DNA of 60,336 nt. Source: Mycobacterium sp. GTDB lineage: Bacteria; Actinomycetota; Actinomycetes; Mycobacteriales; Mycobacteriaceae. How positions within the stretch are numbered: the first letter of the stretch is position 1; the number at the start of each line of letters is the position of its first letter. Below the pieces are notes generated by a model that saw only the letters and a program-made list of their open reading frames with translations, did no database searches and was not told where the DNA came from. Positions 1 to 10,728 of this stretch are shown piece after piece. The stretch is from NCBI GenBank assembly GCA_020438845.1, contig JAGQTV010000100.1:1-60336 (forward strand), written 5' to 3'. Made by a program: the position numbers and the translations under genes.

Positions 1-19
1 CAAACTCTCCAAACAAAAA
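1..19 (-). rRNA. rrs: 16S rRNA, first ~19 bases only (partial)
   Basis: Read on the minus strand, the last bases before the window edge (TTTTTGTTTGGAGAGTTTG) match the known 5' end of mycobacterial 16S rRNA. The rest of the gene lies outside the window. The position directly downstream of murA is the usual place of the mycobacterial rrnA operon. Confidence 0.85.
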
Positions 20-226
20 CTCCCCAAACAAACATCCAGGGCGAATCAATCAGAGACAATCTGACCAAGCAACCAGTCAAAACTGGCAAAACAAAACAGT
101 CACACCCCAACACGGGGGTATCAAGGCATGACAAAAAACAAAAACAACAAACAAAAACCACCAAACACACTATTGAGTTCTCAAACAACACACCCGCTCG
201 CTGCCCTTACTCAGGGCAACCCTGCC
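20..226 (-). promoter_or_regulatory. rRNA operon leader with antitermination element
   Basis: This is the transcribed leader between the rRNA promoter and 16S rRNA. Read on the minus strand it carries the conserved mycobacterial leader block GTTTGAGAACTCAATAG at 170-186, in the region known to hold the BoxA-type antitermination signals. It is followed by a T/G-rich stretch with TTTTTTGTCATGCC and a short hairpin (ACCCC/GGGGT arms near 104-120). No ORF here is credible. Together with the promoters, this accounts for the 324 bases before murA. Confidence 0.75.
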
Positions 227-256
227 AGCTTACTTCATTCCTTGGCGGAAAGTCAA
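227..256 (-). promoter_or_regulatory. rRNA promoter (PCL1-like)
   Basis: On the minus strand a TTGACT -35 hexamer (251-256) and a TAAGCT -10 hexamer (227-232) are separated by 18 bp. The following bases GGCAGGGTTGCCC match the CL1 block that marks the conserved rRNA promoter of mycobacteria. Confidence 0.75.
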
Positions 257-324
257 CAGGCAATTTTCTAGAACCTGTTTCCGATCGCTGGCCAGCACTG
301 ACGAGCACTGCTGACGGTTAACGC

Positions 325-1578
325 CTAGTGTACCCGTTCTATTTCCGCGCCCAAACTCAAGAGATTCTCGACGAAGAGCGGATAGCCGCGATCGATGTGG
401 AAAACGTCGTGGACCTCGGTTTCTCCGTCCGCGACAAGCCCGGCCAGCACCAGTCCCGCGCCGGCGCGAATGTCCGACGACCACACAGGTGCACTGGAGA
501 GCTGCGGGATGCCACGGACCACCGCATGGTGGCCGTCGGTTCGGGCGTCAGCACCCAGCCGAATCATCTCCTCGACGAACCGGAACCGCGCCTCGAAGAC
601 GTTCTCGGTGATCATCGAGGTGCCGTCGGCAATCGCAGCCAGGGCAATCGCCATAGGCTGCAGGTCGGTGGGGAATCCGGGAAACGGCAGCGTCGCGACG
701 TTGCAGGCTTTGGGCCGCTCGTACTGCACAACCCGGAAACCGTTGTCGTGCTGGGTGACGGTGGCCCCTACGTCATGGAGTTTGTGCAGAACCAATTGCA
801 GGTGGGCAGGATCCACCCCGGTCACCGCGATGTCCCCGCGGGTCATCGCCGCGGCGATTCCCCAGGTCGCCGCCACGATGCGATCACCGATAACCCGGTG
901 TTCGGTCGGGTGCAGCTTGTCCACGCCGGTGATCGTCAAAGTCGGAGTGCCGGCGCCCTCGATCCGGGCACCCATCTGGTTGAGCATCACGCACAGATCG
1001 ACGACGTCGGGTTCGCGGGCAGCGTTGTGAATGGTGGTGACGCCCTCGGCGACAACGGCAGCCATCAGGATGTTCTCGGTGGCGCCCACCGACGGAAACT
1101 CCAACTGTATGTCGGCTCCCCGCAGGTGCTCCGCCGAGGCGACCACACAGCCGTGTTCGATGGTGCACTCGGCCCCCAACTGGCGCAATCCGGATTGGTG
1201 CATGTCCAGCGGGCGCGAACCGATTGCGTCACCCCCCGGCAATGCCACTCTGGCGCGTTTGCAGCGGCCGACCAGCGGGCCGAGCACACACACCGACGCC
1301 CGGAACTGGCGAACCGCGGCAAAATCGGCCTCGTACTTGGGCTCGTCCGGGGAGGTGATACGAACCACCGTTCCGTCGAGTTCGACATTGGCGCCCAGAC
1401 CCCGCAGCACCTCGGCCATCAACGGCACGTCGAGGATGTCCGGGGTATTGGTAATTGTCGTAGTGCCCTCGGCAAGCAGAGCGGCGGCCATGAGCTTCAG
1501 AACGCTGTTCTTCGCGCCGCCCACGGCCACTTCGCCGGACAACCGGTTACCGCCGGTCACCAGGAAACGCTCACCCAC
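325..1578 (-). CDS. murA: UDP-N-acetylglucosamine 1-carboxyvinyltransferase
   Basis: MurA transfers enolpyruvate from phosphoenolpyruvate to UDP-GlcNAc, the first committed step of peptidoglycan synthesis, in the cytosol. The 417-residue product has the family length and the N-terminal [13 protein letters not shown] signature. The catalytic loop reads [11 protein letters not shown], with Asp117 where the E. coli enzyme has Cys115. This Asp is the known basis of intrinsic fosfomycin resistance in mycobacteria. The start is a GTG with no clear Shine-Dalgarno site. A TAAGCT hexamer lies 8 bases upstream, so a leaderless mRNA is possible. The gene reads into the rRNA leader and is divergent from the cobalamin adenosyltransferase gene. 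Confidence 0.97.
   Translation of the reverse strand: MGERFLVTGGNRLSGEVAVGGAKNSVLKLMAAALLAEGTTTITNTPDILDVPLMAEVLRGLGANVELDGTVVRITSPDEPKYEADFAAVRQFRASVCVLGPLVGRCKRARVALPGGDAIGSRPLDMHQSGLRQLGAECTIEHGCVVASAEHLRGADIQLEFPSVGATENILMAAVVAEGVTTIHNAAREPDVVDLCVMLNQMGARIEGAGTPTLTITGVDKLHPTEHRVIGDRIVAATWGIAAAMTRGDIAVTGVDPAHLQLVLHKLHDVGATVTQHDNGFRVVQYERPKACNVATLPFPGFPTDLQPMAIALAAIADGTSMITENVFEARFRFVEEMIRLGADARTDGHHAVVRGIPQLSSAPVWSSDIRAGAGLVLAGLVADGETEVHDVFHIDRGYPLFVENLLSLGAEIERVH
327..355 (-). promoter_or_regulatory. possible second rRNA promoter (P1-like) overlapping the murA stop
   Basis: Minus-strand TTTGGG (350-355), 17 bp, TACACT (327-332). Its position about 75 bp upstream of the PCL1-like promoter and over the end of murA is like mycobacterial P1. 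The -35 match is poor, so this is only a candidate. Confidence 0.3.
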
Positions 1579-1586
1579 AGGTCAGT

Positions 1587-1592
1587 AGCTTA
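1587..1592 (-). promoter_or_regulatory. -10 hexamer for murA (leaderless candidate)
   Basis: Minus-strand TAAGCT ends 8 bases before the murA GTG. This matches the TANNNT consensus and the spacing typical of mycobacterial leaderless transcripts. No clear -35 is seen. Confidence 0.4.
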
Positions 1593-1628
1593 GTGGAGAG
1601 GCGCCCGCCTGCTGCCGCGGTTGGCCGG

Positions 1629-1634
1629 TACCGT
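1629..1634 (+). promoter_or_regulatory. -10 hexamer for the adenosyltransferase gene (leaderless candidate)
   Basis: TACCGT followed by seven bases and the ATG at 1642, with no purine-rich ribosome site between. This fits a leaderless start. Confidence 0.35.
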
Positions 1635-1641
1635 TCTCCTC

Positions 1642-2232
1642 ATGGCAGTGCATCTGACCCGCATTTATACCCGAACCGGCGACGACGGCACCTCAGGCCT
1701 CAGTGATTTCTCGAGGGTTGATAAGAGCGACTGCCGCCTCATCGCTTATGCCGACTGTGACGAGGCCAACGCCGCACTCGGCGTCGCGGTGGCGCTGGGC
1801 CATCCCGAAGAGCGGCTTCGCGCCGTCCTCATCGGGATTCAGAACGACCTGTTCGATGCCGGCGCCGACCTGTCCACGCCGATCGTGCAGAACCCGCAGC
1901 ATCCGCCGTTGCGGATCACCGAGCCCTACATCGAGCGGTTAGAGCGATGGTGTGACCGCTACAACGAGGGCCTGCCTGCGCTGACGTCATTCATTCTGCC
2001 GGGCGGAACCCCGTTGTCGGCGCTGTTGCACGTGGCTCGAACCGTCACCAGGCGGGCCGAACGATCGGCGTGGACAGCGGTGAAAGCCCATCCCGACACC
2101 GTCAGCCCACTACCGGCCCGCTACCTCAATCGATTGTCCGACCTGCTGTTCATCCTGTCCCGCGTGGCGAACCCGGACGGCGACGTCCTCTGGCAGCCCG
2201 GAGCATCCCGGACCGACGACATCGGCACCTAG
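1642..2232 (+). CDS. ATP:cob(I)alamin adenosyltransferase, PduO type
   Basis: The enzyme transfers the adenosyl group of ATP to cob(I)alamin to make coenzyme B12, needed by enzymes such as methylmalonyl-CoA mutase. The 196-residue product starts MAVHLTRIYTRTGDDG, the PduO-family N-terminal ATP-binding signature. It contains the C-terminal helix motif RAERSAW and the LNRLSDLLFILSR block. I chose ATG 1642 over a TTG seven codons upstream because it matches the family N-terminus. It is the apparent orthologue of Rv1314c, in the same place beside murA, and converges with the DUF2550 gene with four bases between stops. Confidence 0.93.
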   Translation: MAVHLTRIYTRTGDDGTSGLSDFSRVDKSDCRLIAYADCDEANAALGVAVALGHPEERLRAVLIGIQNDLFDAGADLSTPIVQNPQHPPLRITEPYIERLERWCDRYNEGLPALTSFILPGGTPLSALLHVARTVTRRAERSAWTAVKAHPDTVSPLPARYLNRLSDLLFILSRVANPDGDVLWQPGASRTDDIGT

Positions 2233-2236
2233 AAGG

Positions 2237-2680
2237 TCAGGCGGTTCGCCGCCGGGACCGGGGCGACGGGCTCGATTCCACCCAGGACAGGAAAGCGGTC
2301 AGTGCCCCGCGGTCCAAGGCCATCTCGTAGCGGCGCAGCTGATCTCCATTGGCGTCGAATAATTCCAGCACCACGGTCTGGTCGGTCATGATGTCGAACT
2401 CGTCGCCACGCGGAGAACGCCGCCCGGTGATCTCCAGCCCGCGGCGGCTCAGCCGACGGTCCGGCCAGAGCCGAACGCTGGACAACCGGTAGAACCGCGC
2501 TTCCTCCCCGCGGTAACGGATCACGCCGTGCCGCCAGCCGTGACCTCCCGACGCCGGAAGGTCACGCACGATGGCGGCGGTTCCGCCCTGGCGCATCTTC
2601 CACAGCCGGAAGCCGAGCATCAGCACTGCAAGCAGCAGCACAACCAGAATCGCGTCTTGGGCCACCACCGACGCGCTCAC
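2237..2680 (-). CDS. DUF2550 membrane protein (Rv1312-like)
   Basis: A 147-residue protein with one N-terminal membrane helix (about residues 8-26) followed by a cytosolic domain containing HGVIRYRGEEARFYRLSS. This is the pattern of actinobacterial DUF2550 proteins, whose function is unknown. It lies 12 bases downstream of atpC on the same strand and is probably cotranscribed with the ATP synthase operon, as Rv1312 is placed in M. tuberculosis. Its location suggests, but does not show, a link to the ATP synthase or the membrane. Confidence 0.85.
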   Translation of the reverse strand: MSASVVAQDAILVVLLLAVLMLGFRLWKMRQGGTAAIVRDLPASGGHGWRHGVIRYRGEEARFYRLSSVRLWPDRRLSRRGLEITGRRSPRGDEFDIMTDQTVVLELFDANGDQLRRYEMALDRGALTAFLSWVESSPSPRSRRRTA

Positions 2681-2692
2681 AAGGGTTATCCC

Positions 2693-3058
2693 CTAGTCGA
2701 GTTGGCCGAGCGCTCGCAGCCGGGCCCTCCCGCGGGCGGCCGTCTGCGGATCATCCGATGCCGCATCGGCTTTCGCTTGATCCGCGTCGATTTCTGAAGC
2801 GAACTCGGCGGATTCGGCCAACACCATCACGCCGGCTTCGGTCACCGACAGATAGCCACCATCGACGGCAATACGAAGGTCGTCCTTGCCCTCACGTTCG
2901 ACGCGCACCACGGCATCGTCGACAAGTCGGGCCACCAACGGGATGTGCCGGGGCAGGATGCCGATCTCGCCTGACGTGGTCCGGGTGAAGACGAATGTCG
3001 CTTTGCCGGACCAGACCTTGCGCTCGACCGCGACGATGTCGACGTCCAGTTCGGCCAT
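2693..3058 (-). CDS. atpC: ATP synthase F1 subunit epsilon
   Basis: Epsilon is part of the rotating central stalk and couples F1 to the c-ring. The 121-residue protein begins [18 protein letters not shown] and contains [14 protein letters not shown], typical of the N-terminal beta-sandwich. The C-terminal helical part is short and rich in Ala, Asp and Arg, as usual in mycobacteria. It is the last atp gene of the operon, 30 bases after atpD. Confidence 0.95.
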   Translation of the reverse strand: MAELDVDIVAVERKVWSGKATFVFTRTTSGEIGILPRHIPLVARLVDDAVVRVEREGKDDLRIAVDGGYLSVTEAGVMVLAESAEFASEIDADQAKADAASDDPQTAARGRARLRALGQLD

Positions 3059-3088
3059 CTCACATCACCTTTCGATTGTGCAGCGCTG

Positions 3089-4546
<1,458 letters not shown>

Positions 4547-4562
4547 CTAAGCTCTCGGGGGT

Positions 4563-5489
4563 CTACTTTTTCGCTGCGTCGGCCAGAGCGTTTGCGCCGC
4601 CGACGATTTCGCTGATTTCCTGGGTGATCTGAGCCTGACGCTCGCGGTTGGCCATCAAGGTGAGGATCTTGATGAGGTCATCGGCGTTGTCGGATGCCGC
4701 CTTCATGGCCCGACGGCGCGATGCGGACTCCGACGCCGCGGCCTCGAGCATGGCCGAGAAGATACGGGTTGCGACGTAGCGCGGAAGCAGCGACTCGAAC
4801 AGCGTCGTGGCATCTGGTTCGAAGGAGAACAGGGTCTTCGGCCCGGATTCCACCTCCTCGTACTCCACCACCATCGGGGCGATCCGGCGTGCCTCTGCCG
4901 TCTGCGCCAGCATCGACCGGAACTCGGTGAACACGATGTGCAACTCGTCGACACCGAGGATGTCGTCCGGGCCGGGGTTGTCGCCTTCGTCGTCTACACC
5001 GGCGAGGAAGGCTGCCACCAACGTGTCGGCGATCTCCTGGGCTTTCTCGTAGGTCGGCTTCTCGGAGAACCCGATCCACGACTCCTTGATGTCCCAGTTA
5101 CGGAAGCTGAAGTAGCCCAGCGCTTTCCGGCCGACCACGTAGAGCACCGGCTCCTTGCCCTCGTCCCGCAGCAGCGAGAACAGTTCCTCGGAACGACGCA
5201 GCAGATTGGCGTTGTAGGCACCGCACAGGCCACGATCCGAAGACACCACCAGAACGGCTGCGCGCTTGGGGTTCTTGCGCTCCACCAGAAGCGGGTGATC
5301 CAGCGCCGACTCGGCGGCCAGATTCGTCAGCATGTCGGTAATCTGAACCGCGTACGGCCGAGCTGCCTCGACGCGGGCCTGCGCCTTGGCGATGCGCGAG
5401 GTCGCAATCAACTCCTGAGCTTTGGTGATCTTCTTGATCGCCCCAGCGGAGCGGATACGCCCGCGGAGTTCGCGCAGTGTTGCTGCCAT
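4563..5489 (-). CDS. atpG: ATP synthase F1 subunit gamma
   Basis: Gamma is the rotor shaft inside the alpha3beta3 head. The 308-residue product begins [21 protein letters not shown] and ends with an Ala-rich helix containing [19 protein letters not shown], the two long helices of the shaft. Around residues 165-180 it has the acidic insertion [14 protein letters not shown]. This gamma loop is specific to mycobacteria and has been studied as a regulator of coupling and as a drug-target site. Confidence 0.96.
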   Translation of the reverse strand: MAATLRELRGRIRSAGAIKKITKAQELIATSRIAKAQARVEAARPYAVQITDMLTNLAAESALDHPLLVERKNPKRAAVLVVSSDRGLCGAYNANLLRRSEELFSLLRDEGKEPVLYVVGRKALGYFSFRNWDIKESWIGFSEKPTYEKAQEIADTLVAAFLAGVDDEGDNPGPDDILGVDELHIVFTEFRSMLAQTAEARRIAPMVVEYEEVESGPKTLFSFEPDATTLFESLLPRYVATRIFSAMLEAAASESASRRRAMKAASDNADDLIKILTLMANRERQAQITQEISEIVGGANALADAAKK

Positions 5490-5509
5490 CGGACTCTAGA
5501 CCCTCCGCG

Positions 5510-7156
5510 TCACTTCTTCTTCGGGGCGGGCTTGCGGACGTGTACGGCCTCTTTCTCAACATCAGCCTCGTCCATCGCCGCAACATGGGCGTCGGGAACC
5601 ACCGAACTGCCGTCCGTGGTGGCGAAGCCGCGCTTGAAGTCGGCGACGATTCCCTCCAAGCGTGTCTGAGTGTCGTCGCTCAGTTTCTGGGTGGTCCGGA
5701 TCTCGGTCAACACGTCGGAAGCCGCCGCCCGCATGTGCTCGAGGAACTCGGCCTCGAAACGCGCGACATCGGCAACCGGGACGGAGTCCAGATGGCCCTT
5801 GGTGCCGAGGAAGATCGCGATCACCTGCTCCTCGACCGGAAGCGGGCTGTACTGAGGCTGCTTGAGCAACTCCACCAGTCGGGCGCCCCGTTCCAGCTGC
5901 GCCTTGGAGGTCTCGTCCAGATCAGAGGCGAATGCGGCGAAGGCCTCCAGTTCGCGGTACTGCGAAAGATCCAGACGCAGCGAGCCGGCCACCTCCTTCA
6001 TCGCCTTGATCTGAGCGGCACCGCCCACGCGGGACACCGATACACCGACGTTGATGGCCGGCCGCACACCCTGGTTGAACAGGTCGGTCTCCAGGAAGCA
6101 CTGGCCGTCGGTGATCGAGATGACGTTGGTGGGGATGTAGGCCGAGATGTCGTTGGCCTTGGTCTCGATGATCGGCAGGCCGGTCATCGACCCACCGCCG
6201 AGCTCGTCGGACAGCTTCGCGCAGCGCTCGAGCAGGCGCGAGTGCAGGTAGAAAACGTCACCCGGGTAGGCCTCGCGGCCCGGCGGACGACGCAGCAGCA
6301 GCGAGATGGCCCGGTAGGCCTCGGCCTGCTTGGTCAGGTCGTCGAAGACGATCAGCACGTGCTTGCCGTCATACATCCAGTGCTGGGCGATGGCCGAACC
6401 GGTATAGGGCGCAAGCCATTTGAAGCCGGCCGCGTCTGAGGCCGGCGCAGCCACGATGGTCGTGTAGTCCATCGCGCCGCCCTCCTCGAGCGCACGACGG
6501 ACGCTCGCGATGGTGGTGCCCTTCTGCCCGACGGCTACGTAGACACAGCGCACCTGCTTCGACGGATCGCCGGTTTCCCAGTTCTGCCGCTGGTTGAGGA
6601 TGGTGTCGACGCACACTGCGGTCTTGCCGGTCTTGCGGTCGCCGATGATCAGCTGCCGCTGGCCGCGGCCGATCGGGGTCATGGCGTCGATGGCCTTGAT
6701 GCCAGTCTGCAGCGGCTCGCTGACGCTCTGGCGTTGCACCACCGAGGGGGCCTGCATCTCGAGCGCTCGGCGGGTTTCGGCGACGATTTCGCCGCGCCCG
6801 TCGATCGGCTCGCCAAGCGGGTTCACCACACGGCCCAGGAATCCGTCGCCGACGGGCACCGACAGCACCTCGCCTGTGCGCTTGACCTGCTGCCCTTGTT
6901 CGATCTTGTCGAAGTCGCCGAGGATCACCGCGCCGATGCTGTGTTCGTCGAGGTTGAGCGCCACCCCGAGCACGCCGCCGGTGAACTCCAGCAGCTCCTG
7001 GGTCATGGCCGAGGGCAATCCCTCGACGTGGGCGATGCCGTCTCCGGCGTCGATGACGGTACCGATCTCCTCGCGCCCCGTGCCTGCCTCGAAGCTCGAC
7101 ACGTAGCTGGCGATCGCGCCCTCGATGTCATCAGCCGAGATTGTCAACTCTGCCAT
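5510..7156 (-). CDS. atpA: ATP synthase F1 subunit alpha
   Basis: Non-catalytic nucleotide-binding subunit of F1, 548 residues. Walker A is GDRKTGKTA in the normal place. The last ~35 residues, from TTDGSS to the basic end KPAPKKK, form the mycobacterial C-terminal extension. In published work this extension suppresses ATP hydrolysis by hooking onto gamma. The gene sits 57 bases downstream of atpH. Confidence 0.97.
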   Translation of the reverse strand: MAELTISADDIEGAIASYVSSFEAGTGREEIGTVIDAGDGIAHVEGLPSAMTQELLEFTGGVLGVALNLDEHSIGAVILGDFDKIEQGQQVKRTGEVLSVPVGDGFLGRVVNPLGEPIDGRGEIVAETRRALEMQAPSVVQRQSVSEPLQTGIKAIDAMTPIGRGQRQLIIGDRKTGKTAVCVDTILNQRQNWETGDPSKQVRCVYVAVGQKGTTIASVRRALEEGGAMDYTTIVAAPASDAAGFKWLAPYTGSAIAQHWMYDGKHVLIVFDDLTKQAEAYRAISLLLRRPPGREAYPGDVFYLHSRLLERCAKLSDELGGGSMTGLPIIETKANDISAYIPTNVISITDGQCFLETDLFNQGVRPAINVGVSVSRVGGAAQIKAMKEVAGSLRLDLSQYRELEAFAAFASDLDETSKAQLERGARLVELLKQPQYSPLPVEEQVIAIFLGTKGHLDSVPVADVARFEAEFLEHMRAAASDVLTEIRTTQKLSDDTQTRLEGIVADFKRGFATTDGSSVVPDAHVAAMDEADVEKEAVHVRKPAPKKK

Positions 7157-7213
7157 GGCTTTTCGTCTTCCTGCCTTCTTGTCTGGGGTGGTTCGTGGCT
7201 GGTCGGGTGGGCC

Positions 7214-8548
7214 CTAGTCGGGCAGATTCGTCTCGGCTGCGGCCAGCCGTGAGGACAGTGTTCCGTCAATCACCTCATCGCCGACGGCGACCGAAAGACC
7301 GCCCAGCAGCGAAGGGTCGACGTCGACCTGGACCGAGACCCGATGGTGATAGATCCGGGTCAGGACTTGGGTCAATCGGGTGCGCTGTGCCTCGGTCAAC
7401 TCGCAAGCCGACCGCACCTGCGCGACAACTTCGCCGCGACGGGACACAGCGAGTTCGGCAAGGTCGCCCACCGCGTCGTCAGCACGTTCGCCGCGCAATA
7501 GGTCAACGGTCTGGGACAACAGCGCAACAGCTGTCGGGTTCACACCACTGGCTCGGTCAAGCACCGTGCGCAACAATGCTTCCCGGTCCTGTGCCGGTTT
7601 GGAGAAGTCGCTGAGCAACGCGCTCAACTGAGGCTCGTTGTCCAGAATCCGGTCGAAGCGGAACAGCTGCTCGGCCACACTTTCGGCCTGCTGCTCCCGC
7701 TCGGCGCGCGCCAGCAGGCTCAGCCGGGCGATGTGCTCGATCGCGTCGATGAAGTCCGACGTATGCGACCAGCGCACCGAGACCGCGGTGTCCAGGATGT
7801 CCATCGTGGCGGCGCCGACCCGGCCGCCCAGCAGCTGCTGAAGCAGTTGCCGCTTGGCCTCGGTCTCGCGCGAGGCCTCCGCCAGATGCCGGGCAAGAAT
7901 CGGCTCATGCACAAGGAGCTTGTCGACCGCCGTTAATTCGTCGGCCAGCGTCGACAGGTCGTTGACACTCATCGAGCCAGCCACCGAGTCGAAGCGCCCG
8001 ACCATGCTTGCCTGTGCCTCACGGCTGGCCGAGCGGAGGTCTGAGGCGCTCACTTCCGGAGCAAAGGCCGCCGGTGCCATGGAGTCGAGTTCGTCGAGGA
8101 AACGATCGACGGTGGCCGAGCGTGCGGACGGGTCCGACACGTGTGCCCGCACTATGTCGGCTGCCCGTTCGACCGACTCGGAGCCGAGATCGGCCCGAAG
8201 CTGACGGATGGTCTGCGTGCGGAGCAGCGCAACCTGCTGTCCGCCTTGGACTTTGATCCGCTCGGCATCGACTACGGCTTGGGAAGCCAATTGCTCTTCA
8301 ATGCGCACCGAGTCCGTCCGCGCCTCTTCGACGATGTGCTTGGCCTCAACCCGGCCCTGCTCGACCCGCTGTGCGTGGTACTGGTCGGCCGCAGCCAACC
8401 GCTTAGCGGCTTTCGCGCTGTCCTCAAGTTGGGTTCGCACCGTCTCCTTCTGGTCGGTCATGAGGCGACGCACCGGTGGGACCACGTACTTGACGATGAT
8501 CCACACGATGACCGCGAAGCCGATCAGCTGCCCGATGAAAGTTGACAT
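7214..8548 (-). CDS. atpH: ATP synthase fused b-delta subunit
   Basis: A 444-residue fusion. The N-terminal part has one membrane helix (about residues 4-24) and a long charged helix like subunit b. From about residue 165 onward it is the delta (OSCP-like) domain that caps F1. This fusion is typical of mycobacteria and related actinobacteria and forms half of the peripheral stalk with AtpF. It begins 6 bases after atpF. Confidence 0.95.
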   Translation of the reverse strand: MSTFIGQLIGFAVIVWIIVKYVVPPVRRLMTDQKETVRTQLEDSAKAAKRLAAADQYHAQRVEQGRVEAKHIVEEARTDSVRIEEQLASQAVVDAERIKVQGGQQVALLRTQTIRQLRADLGSESVERAADIVRAHVSDPSARSATVDRFLDELDSMAPAAFAPEVSASDLRSASREAQASMVGRFDSVAGSMSVNDLSTLADELTAVDKLLVHEPILARHLAEASRETEAKRQLLQQLLGGRVGAATMDILDTAVSVRWSHTSDFIDAIEHIARLSLLARAEREQQAESVAEQLFRFDRILDNEPQLSALLSDFSKPAQDREALLRTVLDRASGVNPTAVALLSQTVDLLRGERADDAVGDLAELAVSRRGEVVAQVRSACELTEAQRTRLTQVLTRIYHHRVSVQVDVDPSLLGGLSVAVGDEVIDGTLSSRLAAAETNLPD

Positions 8549-8554
8549 CGACGC

Positions 8555-9043
8555 CTACCGCCCCGCCACCGTCGTGCCGAGGACGCGGCTGGCCAGCGTC
8601 TCGGACAAAGTTTCGACCGATGCACGCAATTCGCCGGAGATGGCGTCCTTCTGCAGCTTCAACTCCTCGTTGGCCTGCTGAAGCGTCCCGGCAACCTCGT
8701 CGTTGGCCTCGCAACGCTTCTCGTCGATGACGGCCCGACCAGCCGACCTGGCCTCATCTCGGATGGCGGCCGCCTCTGCACGCCCGACGCCGATTTCCTT
8801 GTTGTAATCGGCCTCGGCGGCAGCCTCCTGCGCGGCTGCCCGGCGGTTGTCGTCATGGGTCTTGGCGAGCATCTGCTCGCGCTCTCCGAGGACCTTCTGG
8901 ATCGGCGGAACGACGAACTTGGCAATCACACCCAGCACGATCAGGAAGATCGCCAAGACGAAGAAGAAGGTGCCGTTGGGGACGAGGAAGTTGCTGGTGC
9001 CGCCTTCCTCGGCCGCCAACAGGGTGACGCTGTGCTCCCCCAT
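8555..9043 (-). CDS. atpF: ATP synthase F0 subunit b
   Basis: A 162-residue peripheral stalk subunit. A membrane helix at about residues 24-46 ([18 protein letters not shown]) is followed by a long Ala/Glu/Lys-rich helix. The gene lies 5 bases after atpE and 6 before atpH. It pairs with the b-like part of the fused AtpH. Confidence 0.95.
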   Translation of the reverse strand: MGEHSVTLLAAEEGGTSNFLVPNGTFFFVLAIFLIVLGVIAKFVVPPIQKVLGEREQMLAKTHDDNRRAAAQEAAAEADYNKEIGVGRAEAAAIRDEARSAGRAVIDEKRCEANDEVAGTLQQANEELKLQKDAISGELRASVETLSETLASRVLGTTVAGR

Positions 9044-9048
9044 GCCGA

Positions 9049-9306
<258 letters not shown>

Positions 9307-9322
9307 TTATCCTCCTTGATTG

Positions 9323-9341
9323 CTGGTAGGACTCCTACCAG
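9323..9341 (-). promoter_or_regulatory. intercistronic hairpin between atpB and atpE
   Basis: CTGGTAGG (9323-9330) and CCTACCAG (9334-9341) form a perfect 8-bp stem with a 3-base loop, in the 97-base atpB-atpE gap just upstream of the atpE ribosome site. There is no T-tract, so it is not an obvious terminator. It could stabilise or process the mRNA to raise atpE output. Confidence 0.55.
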
Positions 9342-9400
9342 GGCTTTGGGTCTTCCCGGGGTGGTCCCAGCCGGGTTCGGCTGAGGGTCGAGCTATGGGT

Positions 9401-10162
9401 TCAGTGGTGCTCCTCATCCAGTTCCATGGACTGGCTGAAGTACAGAATCGTCAGCAGGGCGAAGATGAACGCCTGGATCAGACCAACGAAGAGGTCGAAG
9501 GTTTTCCAGATCGCGTTCGGCGCCCACATGATGTACGGCGGGAACAGCGCGATCAGCGCGACCATGATGCCACCGGCGAAGATGTTGCCGAAAAGTCGGA
9601 GAGACAGCGAGATCGGCTTGGCCAGTTCCTCGACGATGTTGATCGGGGCGAGAAAGGCCACGTGCCCCTTCAGAACCTTGATCGGGTGGCCGATGAGGCC
9701 GCGCCGCCAGATGCCGGCGGCGTGATAGCAGAGGAAAACGAACAGGGCCAACGCCAGCACGAAGTTGATATCGGAAGCGGGCGGTTTGAGGAGTTCCTCG
9801 GTCTTGCCGTCTGCGCTGTACTGGACCGGCAGCACCGAGATCCAGTTGGCGATGAGGATGAATACGAACAGCGTCACCGCAAGGGGAAGAACGAACGGGG
9901 CGATCTTCATGCCGATCGCCGACTCGATCTGTTCCCGCATCTGGATGGTGATGGCTTCCCAGAACAACTGGACGCCGCTGGGTTCTCCGGTCGAGGTGAT
10001 CTTGGCGCGCAGGAAGAACGCCAGCGCCAGGGTGACGACGGCCGCCAATGCGGTGGCGTACACGGTGTCCGTGTTGACGGTCATCCCCAACCAGGTGGCC
10101 GTGGTGTGGTGGCCGACCTCGATCGCGCCCTCGGCGAGGATTCGTTCGGTCATGGTGCTCAA
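9401..10162 (-). CDS. atpB: ATP synthase F0 subunit a
   Basis: Subunit a forms the proton half-channels next to the c-ring. The 253-residue polytopic protein contains the essential arginine region in [15 protein letters not shown] and the C-terminal helix [17 protein letters not shown], both family hallmarks. Its ATG overlaps the atpI stop by four bases (ATGA), so the two are translationally coupled. Confidence 0.96.
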   Translation of the reverse strand: MSTMTERILAEGAIEVGHHTTATWLGMTVNTDTVYATALAAVVTLALAFFLRAKITSTGEPSGVQLFWEAITIQMREQIESAIGMKIAPFVLPLAVTLFVFILIANWISVLPVQYSADGKTEELLKPPASDINFVLALALFVFLCYHAAGIWRRGLIGHPIKVLKGHVAFLAPINIVEELAKPISLSLRLFGNIFAGGIMVALIALFPPYIMWAPNAIWKTFDLFVGLIQAFIFALLTILYFSQSMELDEEHH

Positions 10163-10635
10163 TCCTTGGGCATGTCGACGGAAATTGAGGGCGAAATGGC
10201 CGAACCCGTTTCCACTCCGTCCGGATCACCGCTACGGATCTTCTTCCAGACCGGAAGAGCGGTGCTCAGAACCAGCACCACCTGGAATGAAGCCAGGCCG
10301 AAAACGACGCCGAGGCCCATCGGGCGGAAGGCGAACGCGATGGCCAAACCGATCGCGGTGATGATCAGAAGCCGGGTTGCCGAGTTCAGCGCCATCTTGC
10401 GCTTGAGCGGGTGGGCGTCGGCGGTGATACTGGCCACCGAGCGCTGGACCAGCAGGGCGTTGACCAGGCCAAGCGTCAGACCGATACCGAAGAAGACCCC
10501 GAACATGATGTGTCCGGCCCAGGCCGCAAACCCCACCGCCGCCGCCGTCAGCACGGCGCACAGAGCCAGCAGGCGAACCGGTTGAAACGCAACGGACGGG
10601 AACACCAACGGCGCATCTTGCGCTGGCGTTGTCAC
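10159..10635 (-). CDS. atpI: ATP synthase-associated membrane protein, AtpI-like (Rv1303-like)
   Basis: A 158-residue protein with four predicted membrane helices, first in the atp operon. AtpI-type proteins are thought to help assemble or stabilise the c-ring; for mycobacteria this is inferred. I chose the GTG at 10635 (protein beginning [14 protein letters not shown]) because it matches the mycobacterial family start and follows GGGTGGA. A longer frame to 10719 exists but looks non-coding. The stop overlaps the atpB start. Confidence 0.85.
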   Translation of the reverse strand: MTTPAQDAPLVFPSVAFQPVRLLALCAVLTAAAVGFAAWAGHIMFGVFFGIGLTLGLVNALLVQRSVASITADAHPLKRKMALNSATRLLIITAIGLAIAFAFRPMGLGVVFGLASFQVVLVLSTALPVWKKIRSGDPDGVETGSAISPSISVDMPKD

Positions 10636-10728
10636 ACGTCCACCCACAATCTTTTTCACTGCTGACGAGGCGCCGAACGGCGAACTCGCGAGCACGGTAC
10701 CACACGGAAAACGGCCCAATCCGGACTA

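Noticed and set aside
1579-1641. Cobalamin riboswitch before the adenosyltransferase gene
   Set aside because: The gap is only 63 bp and no B12-box-like sequence is present; the start looks leaderless.
2237-2680. Insertion sequence between the DUF2550 and adenosyltransferase genes
   Set aside because: M. tuberculosis has a transposase here as I recall, but in this window the two genes are 4 bases apart with no remnant.
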